NCBI GenBank assembly: GCA_027886175.1
Contig: JAJNNQ010000006.1
Span: forward strand, 60,362,001-60,426,000
Direction of reading: 5' to 3'
From: Phylloscopus collybita
Lineage: Eukaryota > Chordata > Aves > Passeriformes > Phylloscopidae
Length of the DNA stretch: 64,000 nt
In this document: positions 36,120 through 48,100 of the stretch, piece after piece
How positions within the stretch are numbered: position 1 is the first letter of the stretch
Layout: each line of letters begins with the position of its first letter
Notes under the pieces: generated by a model
The model's database searches: none
Seen by the model: the letters and a program-made list of their open reading frames with translations, nothing else
Told to the model about the DNA's origin: nothing
Position numbers and translations under genes: made by a program

Positions 36120-39100
36120 GTGCGTCTGTCGCGATAGCGCCTGCCGGGACCGCGGGGAACAGCGGGGTGCCGCGCGGAGCCAACGGGCGGGAGGGCCAGT
36201 GCTGCCCTGGGGGGGCATGGGGATGAGCATTCCCAGCAGGTCAGGGCTGATCCTGCCCCTCTGCCCAGCCCTGGGGGCACCTCTGGGCTGCTGTGTCCAG
36301 CCCTGGCTCCTCAGCACAGCAGGGACAGGAGCTCCTGGAGCTGAGCAAGGGCCTGGAGCATCTCCGTGCCCAGGAGAGGCTGAGGGAGCTGGGGCTGCTC
36401 AGCCTGGAGAGGAGCCCCAGCTGAGAGGGGCCCTCAGCCCTGGCTGTCCCTGTCTGTCCCTGTGTCCCCCTGTCTGTCCCTGTGTCCCCCTGTCTGTCCC
36501 TGTCTGTCCCTGTCTGTCCCTGTCTGTCCCTGTCTGTCCCTGGGTGTCCCTGTCTGTCCCTGTCTGTCCCTGTCTGTCCCTGTCTGTCCCTGTGTCCCCC
36601 TGTCTGTCCCTGTGTCCCCCTGTCTGTCCCTGTGTCCCCCTGTCTGTCCCTGTCTGTCCCTGTGTCAGGGAGGGCAGAGCAGGCCCAGGCTCTGCTCCAG
36701 GCCCAGCAATGGCCCCAGAGCCCCGGGCAGGGCCTGAGCCCAGCAATTCCCCTGCACAGGAGGCACAACTTCATGGAGGAAAGGTGGCAGAGCCCTGGAG
36801 CAGCTGCTCAGGGAGGCAGTGGAGTCTCCTGCTCTGGCCACATTCCAAACCCACCTGGCCACTTTCCTGTGTCACCTGCTCCAGGTGACCCTACCTTAGC
36901 AAAGGGTTGGGCTGGATCATCTCCAAGCCCAGCTATTCTGGGATTCCCTGAGTCTGTCGGGGACACTCCGGGTCTGTCGCGACTCGGCCCGGCCGCGGGT
37001 GCTCGCTGGGCTCCGGGGCCGTGTCCTGGCCCGAGCTTCCCGCTGGGAATGGCCCGGGACCGTCCTTGGCAGCGGGGATTCCTCGGGAAGCGGAGTCGTT
37101 CGCCCTCTCCTGTCGGTGCTGTCGCGGTGTCGGCGTCTTTCCCGACATCCCGGAGCTTCCCCCGCATCCCGGAGCTTCCCCTTGTGTCCCTTTCCTGGAG
37201 CTTTTCCCCTGCTCCGAACTCTTCTGTGGCTTGAAAGGGAAGGAATATTTATTTTTTTTTTTTATTGCTATTTACGTCACCAGAAACCCTGAGTCACCAG
37301 AAACACCAGCAGCGATGTTCAGGTCTCTCTTTTTTTTTTTTCCTTGCAGTTGTATCGGGAAATTCCTTTCCGTCCACCGAAATTCCATTTATTGAATGAT
37401 TTTTAATCCTGGAAAACTGGATTTGAAAGGAAGGGTGGGCAGCATCTGTCCTACAATTGTCAGATTATCTAGAAAATAGCTTTGGTAAAGCTGAATTATT
37501 CCCTTTAGGAATGGCTCCAGAGTGGTAAATACTGGCTGTGTCTCATTTTCCCATAATTTTTTTTTTCATTATAAAATTATAAATTATTAGGATTTTGTTT
37601 ATTTATCTATTCCAGTTTCTCAGTGCTGTGCCCATTTTCAATTTGACTGATCTTGACTTCCTTCATGTCACTTTTAAATGGCTTTTTCTTTGTATGGAAA
37701 GGAATATTCCCTCTATTTTAAGCTGAGATCAGGATATCTCTGGTCATTCCATCTGTCAGTTTTCTTTTTACCTTCCACTTTAACTCCACGTGGAAAGGTT
37801 GGTAATTTTAGTTCATGAATGAGGTCTGGCATGAAAACACAATGGAAGAGCAGGGATACAACACAGATTTTTAACAGGAATCTTGTAGGGACAGAAAGGA
37901 TTGGGAGGGACCTTAAATCCCACCCAGTGCCAGGGACACCTCCCACTGCCCCAGGCTGCTCCAAGCCCCAATCTCTGGGGTCTCACCTGAGCAGAGGGGC
38001 AGAATTTTGAGCTGTTTTCTTGATATCTGACTAAATACTGAAAGAAAAATCGATTTTCAACTCCAAGTTAACTTTGCTTCCCTGTTCCATGTGTAGGCAG
38101 CAGCTCTGGAGCGAGTTGTTGCTGTGTGACAGGAAACTTCCCCTTTGTCAAAGCAGTTCACGTGTTCAGGGCTGTCCTCGCTTCTCAGAGTTGAGCTGGA
38201 CTCCTTTTTTTGGTGTGGTTTTTTTTTTTTTTTTTTGAGAGCAATAACCTAATTGCTTGTGCTAATTAAGGCCCTGCAGCAGGGGCAGTGCAGAATTTAG
38301 GTCAGGCTTTTCTTTGCTGCCCCTTTGTGCTCGTGCCTCCTGTTCCGGCGTTTCCCGCTCGCTGCAGATCCACTTCCCAGGGCTCTCAGGATGTTTTCTT
38401 GCTGCCTCGACCCCCCCTGACCCTTTTTTCCCATCCAGGAAAGACAAAACTCTGCCAGAATTCCCATTCTGCTGGAGAGATGCTGGTTTGGAGTGGTTGG
38501 GTGCAGAGTGAGCAGTGGGATTGTCCTGATTGCCAGGAGAGGAGCTTTATCCCCCAGGGAGCTCTGCAGTTCTCAAGTCACCTGCTGCCCTTTCCAGCTG
38601 GGAACATTCCAGGATTGGTGTGGATTTTCCAGTGTGGGAGAAGGGAAGGACAAACCATGGAGGGTGTGAAGGGAGCTGGGGTGTTGCTCTCCTGCAGCTC
38701 AGCAGATTTTCAGCGTTAGAAAGTCTGAGGTGACGCTCTGAGGATGCAGCATTTTTGTGCAAAGGGTATTTTTTGTGGGCAGCACGTTCTTCATGGGATG
38801 AATGGCAACATCCCTGGAGTCCCACAGCTCCTGCCTTTCATTCAGATTCACTTGGAAACTGTTTCTTTGTGATCATTTTTCTCTTCTAAATCTCTTCTGC
38901 TGCACTCTAGAGGTGAAGCTCACCTTCAGCTTGGCCATCCCTTTGCCAGCTGTGCCTTCTCTGCCCTCTCCTGTGGCTGACCATCCCAATTTTCCTCCAG
39001 CAAATTCCTCCTGGTATTTATTCCAACACATCAATACCAGCTGGTACCCAGTGAGAGGCTTTTTCACCTTCCTGGACAGGAGAATCTTTCTTTCTTGAAA

Positions 39101-42100
39101 TCTTTCTTTCTTGAAATCTTTCTTTCTTGAAATCTTTCTTTCTTGAAATCTTTCTTTCTTTCTTGAAATCTTTCTTTCTTTCTTGAAATCTTTCTTTCTT
39201 TCTTGAAATCTTTCTTTCTTTCTTGAAATCTTTCTTTCTTTCTTGAAATCTTTCTTTCTTTCTTGAAATCTTTCTTTCTTGCTTAATCTATTAATTTGCC
39301 TAGTGGTTGGAGTGTTTCTTCTGCTGTGAGGTAGGATTAGGAGAAAAGTAAAGTAGGTTTGAACCTTAAAAGGTGTGAAGATGGATTTGTTAATAAAGAT
39401 TACCAGAGAAGAATGAGAATCAAAATGAAACTTTTGAAAATACTTTTTTCTTTTTACAAACTGTTGACTTTCTCACATAAAGAGACAAAACTTGTGATTT
39501 TTAGTTAGTTTCACTACTTAAAGTCGTTTTTATCATTTTTTAGGGAGAGGGGTTTCTCTTAGAACTTTCATGGAGACATTGCTATAAGAAAACAGTTTTT
39601 TGGTGGCTCTCATGTCATGAATTTGTAGCTGCTTGGAAAAAAACTCTGTAAACTGAAATTATTTTCATTTAGCATTTTTTTTCCTTAGCTGTGCTCATGG
39701 GTTTATTAGTTTCTTTAGGGTACTGTTTAAGGAAGCTTTTTTTAGTATAAAACAAATTTTCTTCTTCTATTTCTAAAATTTTCTTTATTTAAGGAACAGA
39801 ATTCTCTTTTTCCTTGGGAGCTGAGGGTGTTTTTTTTTCTTTAATCTCTGTCTTCTTCTGTCCAAAATTCTCTGTGGGATTACAGTTACATCAGTCTACA
39901 GCCATGGCTAGAGCTTTGCATCTTGGATCTTGAAGCTCAGGTTGATACTTCAGCCAAGAGGAGGATGATTATTTTTAAGGCAAAAACCAAAAGTGCAGAG
40001 CTCTCATCCTAAATTCCTGCTATCCTGACAAGGTTACACCATTCTTTGGGAACAGGATTTTTTTTTTTTCTTCAGTGTGGAGGTCTCAGAGTTCTACAGT
40101 CTAAAAAAAAAAAGAATTTAAACACAAATGTTTTCCTCTTTTCTCGTAGGAAATTCTTTCTGGAGTGGTGGTCATAACCAGTAAGGACACAGTGCAGCAC
40201 CAGGGGATCTCCTTAACCATGGAGGGCTCAGTAAATCTGCAGCTCAGTGCCAAAAATGTGGGTGTGTTTGAGGCCTTCTGCAACACTGCCAAGGTAAGAG
40301 CTGCACAGGTGAATACTTTTAGCACAAAATAAACCCTTTTCTGTTCTTTCCTGAGAGGTGCTCAGAGCTGCTCGTGGTGTGATGGGAAGCAGGGAAATTG
40401 CTCAGCTTTGTGTGGAGATCACAGAACCCCAGGATGGGTCAGGCTGGAAGGGGCCACAGTGGGTCACTGGTGCCACCTCCCTGCCCCAGCAGGGCCATCC
40501 CAGAGCTCAGGGTTGTGTCCAGACAACTCTGGAATATCCCCAGGGAAGGAGGTATGAGGACATTTTGGGGAAATTCTCCCACTGATGGGAGAATTTTCTT
40601 TCAGGATGAAATGCACTGCCATAAACAGTTCAAAAGGTTACTGGATGCTGCATTGAAGGGCTGTGATTTAAAGAGAAATAATTAATGGTGGGATGTTATT
40701 TTATTTTTTCTTGAAGTGACTGAGTTTAACTGGACTTTTGTACCAGGTCAGTCACTGTCTGTGGAGGCCATGGAGGGATTCCTGGGCATGAGATAAGACT
40801 TGCCAGACTCCTCTGGAGAGAAAGGGACCTGTGGAGCTCCTGGAAGGGCTCTGTGCTGCTCCCCAGGTCTGGATCCCTGCAGGGAAACTTCTCCCAGGCT
40901 CCACAGGGACAGGGCTGTGCTGATGGAGCAGGGCTGGGTGGTTTGGTTAAGTTGGGATGCCCTTGAATGAGGGAATCACAGAAAGTTTGGGGTGGAAGGG
41001 ACCTCAAAGCCCACCCAGTGCCACCCCTGCCATGGCAGGGACACCTCCCACTGTCCCAGGCTGCTCCCAGCCCCAGTGTCCAGCCTGGCCTTGGGCACTG
41101 CCAGGGATCCAGGGGCAGCCACAGGTGCCAGGGCCTGCCCACCCTCATGGGCAGGAAATCTTTTCTAATATCTGATCTAAACCTGTAATTTTTCAGTTTG
41201 AAGCCATTCCCTGGGTGCTGTCCCTCCAGCCCTTGGCAATTGTCTCTCTCCATCTTTCCTGGGGCTCCTTCAGGCCCTGCAAGGCCACCCTGAGCTCAGC
41301 CCAAAGCTTCTCCTCTCCAGGCTGAACAATCCCAGCTGTGCCAGCCTTTCCTCCCAGCAGAGCTGCTCCATCCCTCTGCTCATCCTGCTGCCTCCTCTGA
41401 AGTCACAGCTCCACTTCTTTCTTGTATTGGAAACCCTGGAGCTGAGGACAATAATGGTAAAACCACAGAGAGAAAAGAAATGTCACATCCAAGCCACCTC
41501 TGCTCTCAAACCACAGCCAACCCTCATTCCTGTGAGAGAGTTCCCCTGAATAATGATAATAATAATGATAATAATAATAATAATAATACATCTTTTGAGG
41601 TCAGAGGGGATGGCTCAGTGCCCAGCTGCACAGCCTTGGTCATTCCTGCTGCTGTTAAGAGTCATCATTTAGGAAATGAAGCTCCACTTCCCAAAGTTGA
41701 AGCTGCTCCTGTTGAGCTCTCTGGGTATCTTTGTTCATTAACGTGTTGCACCCAAAAAATAGAAATTTGAGTAAAATATTAATGTTTCTTCCCATTGTAA
41801 AAAAAAATAAAAATACATATCCCAGCACTGTGTGTCCTGAAGAGCTCCCTGGATTCTGGAAATCCAGGAATTCTGGTAGAGTTTAGATGTTGTTGATTCT
41901 CTTGTCTCAACCTAAACCCCTTCAATGTTTACCCTTGCAGCCTATTCAGATTATCAACAGCACCATTGAAATGGTGAAACCAGGGAAGCTCCCCAGTGGC
42001 AAGACAGAAATTCCCTTTGAGTTCCCACTGCAGATGAAGGGCAACAAAGTTCTGTACGAGACATACCACGGAGTCTTTGTCAATATCCAGGTGAGGAGGT

Positions 42101-45100
42101 CCTGTCTGCAGAGAAAATGGGAAGTTTCATCTGCACAGTGCCTTGTGAAGCAGCTCTTAACCCATGGAAGTTGAGGATGGGGCTTGGTGGTGTTTTATTT
42201 TCACACTGACTGAGCGTTCCAGCCTTTATGCAGTAAATCTGTAAGGAGTGGTGGCACAAACAAGATGTTTCACCTGCAGCACCTCAGCAGAACAGCTGTA
42301 CCCTGAATTTGAGCCATCCTGATGTTGTAGGCAACTGTTTCCCTTCCTGAAAAAAAAAAAAAAAAAACAAACAGCACCACAGTGTGGTTGTATTCCAAAT
42401 AAATTTGTGTCATTTCATCAGGAAAAGTCCAAGTGTTGAGAGCAGCACAAACCAAGAATTGCTTTGCTGGGGTGAGGAGCAGTAACATTCCCTGCCCAGA
42501 TCTGTGTGGAATTCCTGCTTGGACATAGTCCTGTGGAAATGCAGTTTGGAAATTTGATCTTTTTTTGGTTAAAAATTGCCTTATCATAGGTGGGTTGGTT
42601 TGGGTGATTTTTGGTGGGTTTTTTTAGGGGGAAATTCTTTCTTCAGCCATCTCTTGAAGGTAAATTCTGTGTTAGACAATGAACTGTGTCACTGGAATGA
42701 AAAAAAAAAAACAACCTAACAAACCAAATCACCCCCCAGCAGCCTATCAGAGGGAACTAAAAGAAATAAATCCCTTGGGGTTTTTGTCCGTGTTTGGATG
42801 CTTTTGAAATCTTTTCCATTTATTTGCTGACTTTGGGCTTCTTCCCTCATGTACCAGCTGTTGTTTGTGGTCGGGATGTCAAAAATGGTGCAGCACTGGT
42901 TGAGTTGCTTCCCATATCCCAAATAACTTGCTGTGATCAGTCAGTTTGAGGTGCACTGTAATGAGGAGTTTTTTTTTTTATTATTATTATTTTGTCATCC
43001 CTTCTCTCCTCTGTGTAGCTTTTCTTGGATAAAATACCATTAAGATGTAATCATTTAAATTTCAGCCAAACTTTGAGAGTCCTGCTGTCCTGAAGGAGGG
43101 AATTGTAACACTGAGGTGCTGGTGAAGAGACATCTCCTAAACCTCTGGGCAGTTTCATTGAGCCTCTCCTTGATTTAGGGATTAATTTTGGGTTCAAGTC
43201 TCTGTTCTGATGCAGAAACCTTTAATCAGACACTGCTGGGGGGGTTGTGGCTGTGAACCACAAGTGAGGAACCCAAATCCCTGGTCTGAGGGAGGAAGTA
43301 AAAATCAAACCAAACCAAAAAAAAAAAAACCCATCCCAAGAAATTCCCTGTCCTGTGAGGACACTGAGAGGTTTGGTTGGAGATGAGGTATAGGATTTCT
43401 GGGATAACCAAATTCTGTTTCTCATCCACTGGTTTATGGCTCCCATTTTAGGGGAGCAAATTGGAAGCAAATTCACCTCCTTGCCTGGTTTTAGTGCTGC
43501 TTGGAGCTTCAGCTGTGTGGCTGAGGTTCCCCATGAAATATCCCAACAGCTCTTCCCACTGGGAACTCAATCCCACAAGGAAATCAAAACTCCAGGGGCT
43601 GTGAATGCACCACACTGATAATCCCTTCAACCCAAACAGAGTGAAAAATCACCCATAACTGCATGGAACAGCAAGAGCACTCTGCACAGGGGCAGAAGGG
43701 AGGTGAGGAGTTGGGAAGGAGGGAGGAAATCTGAATTAAAACTCTTTTTTTTTTCCCCCTGTGTCACCCATTCCCCCAGTACACCCTGCGCTGTGACATG
43801 AGACGCTCCCTGCTGGCAAAGGACCTGACCAAGACTTGTGAGTTCATTGTCCACTCCCTGGTGAGTGTGGTTTCTGTTCATTTTGCACTTAATTAATTTT
43901 TTTTGATTGATTTTTTTCCCCCCACTTCACTTTAAGGGAAAAAAAAAACAAACAAAACACCTCAAAAACAAACCCATGGGAATTGTGATACTGACACCAG
44001 AAGTGTAGAATCAGAATATCCTGAGTTAGGAGAGACCCCAAAAATCATCAAACCCAACTCCTGGCCCTGCACAAGATACCCCAAAATCCCACCCTGTGCC
44101 TGAGACCTTTGCCCAAAATGTAGGAGTAAAGGAGATCTGCCCAAAACAAAACCACCCCAAAGAGCTGTTGCTTCTGATTAGAAAAACCCACCCCTCTCTT
44201 AATTTTCAAGGACAAAGAGGAGTTGGCTTTTCAGATGTTTTTACAGTGCCCTGAGTTTATTCTCTTATTCATCCTTTGAGTTCTGAGACAATGGGGTGGT
44301 CACAGAAATATGATGTCATTTCTCCAAACACTGGTTTGAATTATCCCAGGAGTTCTCAGCCAAAGATTCCAGGCTCCCACAGCCTTGGAAATGGGAGTTG
44401 GGGGGGGAGGTAAAAATATCTGATTTCTGTTCTTCAGAGGATGAGGAGTTCTGATTTAGAGCCCTGACTCAAAAGGATCACAGCTGGGTCTGCACCAAGG
44501 TGGAAATCATGGAATCTTCAGGGTGGGAGAGCTTTTTCAGAATCCAGTGCCATCCTCACCCAAACCATGCCCCACAGCCAGACTCCTCAACGCTTCCTGA
44601 GACTTCCCCACCTCCCTGAGCAACTCATTCCAAGGCCTGAGCACTCCTGCAGGGAAAAGTTGTTCCTAATCCTTGTGGGAGTAGGTTGGACTCCCAGAAA
44701 ATGCTTTGCTGGTTGTTACAGAAGTTCCTGTGTTGGATTTGGGGTTGGTTTAGGTTGAGCTGTACCTGTCCAGAGCAGCTGAGGACAGGACAGAGCTGAT
44801 GGAAACGTCCCTTTTTCCTTCTATAACTTGTTGGAGCATCCTGCTTCTTATCATTCCTTTGAACTCTTTAACAGGAGTTACCATAACAGTAAACACCAAA
44901 ATCCTTTGTGTTACTCAGGACTCGTGGTGGAAATGTTATTTTAGTTCTGAAGTACCTTTTCAAAAGGTTTTTAGTTCGGTGTTACAAGTTTCCTGTTGGT
45001 AAGATTGCAACGTTTTCTGCAATATCTGATGCTCCATTTTATTGGCCCATTATTACATTTAGAAGGGAGCCACACTTGTCAGAGGAGTGACAAATCACAT

Positions 45101-48100
45101 CTCCTGCAGTTTTCCTGGGTTTATTTCTTGTTCCCACTACAGCACTTCTGAGCTCACCAGTCAGTAAATCATGAATCCCTCAGTCAGGGTGAATTAATGA
45201 GGTTTTACTGAACATATAATTCTCACTGTCAGTGCTCAATGTACCATTTCCCTTCAGCTTATTCCGTGCCAGAATTTGTCATTTTGGGAAAATGTAGCCA
45301 ATCTTTTGCTAATCTCTCCCATCTTGCAGCTGGGTAGCAGCAGCTGTTTTGAATTCTTGAGCAGTGAGGGCAGATCCTCACTCAGAGTTCCAGATCAGCC
45401 CCTTGCTGGTGGAGAACAAGAATTTATAAAGCAGATTGGAAGCAAAGTTCATTTAGAATCTCCCCTCCCCAAACTGAATAATGAAAGGAAGCATTCCAAG
45501 GGACATGTAAAATTAATTTATTTCATGGCTAAAATGAATTTATTTTATTTTATTTCCCATACAGAAATGGGAAATTGAACTTTTTTTTCCTCTCTGCTTC
45601 AGATGGGGAGGGTATTCCTGCTTTTCCAGGTGGTTTAGGGCAGGCAGCTGTTGTGGTTTTTAATATTCTGTGTTTTGGGGATCACATTTCAGTTTAACCC
45701 TTCCATTCCCTGCAGTCACAGAAAGGGAAGCTGCTGCCAAGCCCTGTGGACTTCACCATTACTCCTGAAACTCTGCAAAATGTTAAAGAGGTAAAAGGAT
45801 TTACTTATTATTTTATTTTATTTTAAAGTTTGTGTCTTTCTGAGTGAGACCAGAGGTTAAATTGGATTGCCAGATTGCCAGATTCAGACCAGATTAAATT
45901 CTGCCTTGTAGATAATCAGCTAACTTTTTTTTTTTATTATTTTTCCATTTTCTTTTTCACTTTTATAAACAATCAAGTGATTCTGCCTCATCTCTTGCCC
46001 TGTGGGAACAGCTGAAGGTGGAACTTTGCTCAGGAGTGGTTAAATATTTCTATTCCTTTCCTGAGTGAAAGATGGGAGTGGAGCAAGGGAAAACATTCTA
46101 CCATGGACAGCCAAAAGCCTTGAAAAATGTTCATTTTGAGCCTTGGTTCTGCCTTTTTTTACAGCCCTCTGTGGCTTTGGGAAGCTTCAAGGAGGGCAGG
46201 CTAAGATGGGATATTGGGAAGGAATTGTTCATTCCCAGAGAAGCTGTGGCTGCCCCTGGATCCCTGGAAGTGTCCAAGGTTGGACATTGGGGCTTGGAGC
46301 AGCCTGGGACAGTGGAAGGTGTCCTCACCTCCTTCAGCACCTCCAGCTCCTGGATGAATTCCAACAGCCAAGTTCTGTCAGTTCTTCCCAGGAAAAGTCC
46401 ATCCATGGGGTGGATGGAGGAGCAGGAGGGACCCATGTCAAGGGAGAAGATTGTAGGAGAAATCCTGGCACAGAGTGGAAGAAATAAACTTAAGCTCCAC
46501 AAGGAATTTCTGAACTCTTGAGTTCTCAACTTGGGGAACTTCGGGGCAATTTCCTGTTTCTTTTAATAACTTCCCATAAGGTTTGCTAATCCATTTTTTT
46601 TCCTCAGTCTGCTCTTTACAGTGGCATCTTTTCCTCCTCCCTCCACCTTTTTTTTTTTTTTTTTTGTTTTTTCAGAGGGCTTCCCTTCCCAAATTCCTGA
46701 TCAGGGGGCACCTGAACTCCACCAACTGTGTGATCACGCAGCCGCTGACGGGGGAGCTGGTGGTGGAGAGCGCCGAGGCGGCCGTCAAGAGCATCGAGCT
46801 GCAGCTCGTGCGTGTGGAGACCTGTGGTGAGCCCAGCCCTGCCTGCCTGTCCTGCTGTGGGAGGGCTGGTGTCTGCTAGGGACAAGCCTTGGGTTCCCTT
46901 GGAATGGTGGGCTTGGGTTATGGAACCGAAAATGTGTGTTCTGTTTCATCTGCTGGAAGCAGTTGGAGAATTGTTCTTCTTTACTCTGGGGAGGAGGTGG
47001 GTGGATGCCTTCTGATGGTAGGGCAGTGTTTCTTATCTCTGTCACCACCTGTCCTCCCTCCAGGGGGATATTTTCTGCTAATGGACCATTAACACATCCC
47101 CAAAACAGACTGTCCACATTCCATCATCCCATTGTGAGATGCTCCACCCAGTGGGGGGAGCCAACCATTCCTACCTGGATAAAAACTGAGACTCAGGAAC
47201 AAGAAAGGATCCAGCTTCACCCGATTCCTGGAGGAAGACTGGACCCTTTCTCACCATCACTGGACCCTTCTCACCATCACTGGACCCTTCTCACCATCAC
47301 TGGACCCTTCTCATCACTACTTGGACCCTTGTTCTACAGGATCATCTCTACTCCACCAGAACCACCTCTGCCACTCCAGCAGGACTCACTTTTAGACTGC
47401 TCCCAACAGGACCAAGAGGGTGTCAGGTTGTAGCTCTGACTCTGTCAGGCTTCTCCAAAATTGTTGTTTGTTTGTTTGCTGGTTTGGTTGGGTGGGGTTT
47501 TTTTCTACTACATTTGTATTGTTAATATTCCTAGTAAAGAACTGTTATTCCTATTCCCAAATCTTTGCCTGAAAGCCCTGAATTGCAAAATTATAATTTG
47601 GAGGGGGTGAGGGGTTTACATTCTCCATTCTAAGGGAAACTCCAGCTTTCCCTGGCAGATACCTGTCCTTCCAAACCAAGACAAATGGAGAGTGCAAACC
47701 CCCTCCCTCTGAATTATTTTAATTTTGCTTGGAGGAAACAGGTGCTTTTGGAAGAGCTCCTGAAAAGAAGTGTGGAGGAGACTGAGGTAAAGCTTTTCCC
47801 CATGGATCAGAGGCTGTGGGAATCCCCAGGGTCCCTGGAAGTGTCCAAGGCCAGGCTGGACAGGGCTTGGAGCAGCCTGGGATGGTGGGAGGTGCCTGTC
47901 CTGGTTTGGGAAAGACAGGTGTCTGCCAAGGAAACCCAGAGCTTCCCTTGGAATGGAGAGTGCAAACCCCCTCCCTCTGATTATAATTGTGAAATTAAGG
48001 GGATTTTGGGCAGAGATATGGGAATAGGAAGAACAGTTCTTTACTAGGAAAATAAAAATAAAAATGTAATAGTACAGAAAACCCAACCAAACAAAAAGAA

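Larger units (their letters stand above)
36120..40149 (+). other. VPS26C intron 1 (non-coding)
   Basis: Contains a plus-strand CR1 copy split by a 10-bp minisatellite (36236-36953), a CpG-rich stretch to about 37.2 kb that may be the tail of the island, a small minus-strand CR1 piece (37890-38000), poly(T) at 38217-38236 and the pyrimidine minisatellite at 39083-39282. The remainder is AT-rich and unrecognised. Confidence 0.7.
40294..46675 (+). other. VPS26C introns 2-5 (non-coding parts)
   Basis: Between exons 2 and 6 the introns hold minus-strand CR1 pieces (40418-40560, 40970-41400, 44006-44110, 44505-44675), a plus-strand CR1 piece (46180-46325), an AAT/ATG microsatellite (41548-41589) and several A-rich tracts with scattered C (42351, 43308, 43938). 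No further exon or RNA gene is seen. Confidence 0.65.

Noticed and set aside
36441..36774. Long ORFs on both strands with PCLSLCPPVC-type or TDRDRQGDTG-type repeats
   Set aside because: They come from translating the 10-bp minisatellite in different frames within an intronic CR1; no splice or start context supports a protein.
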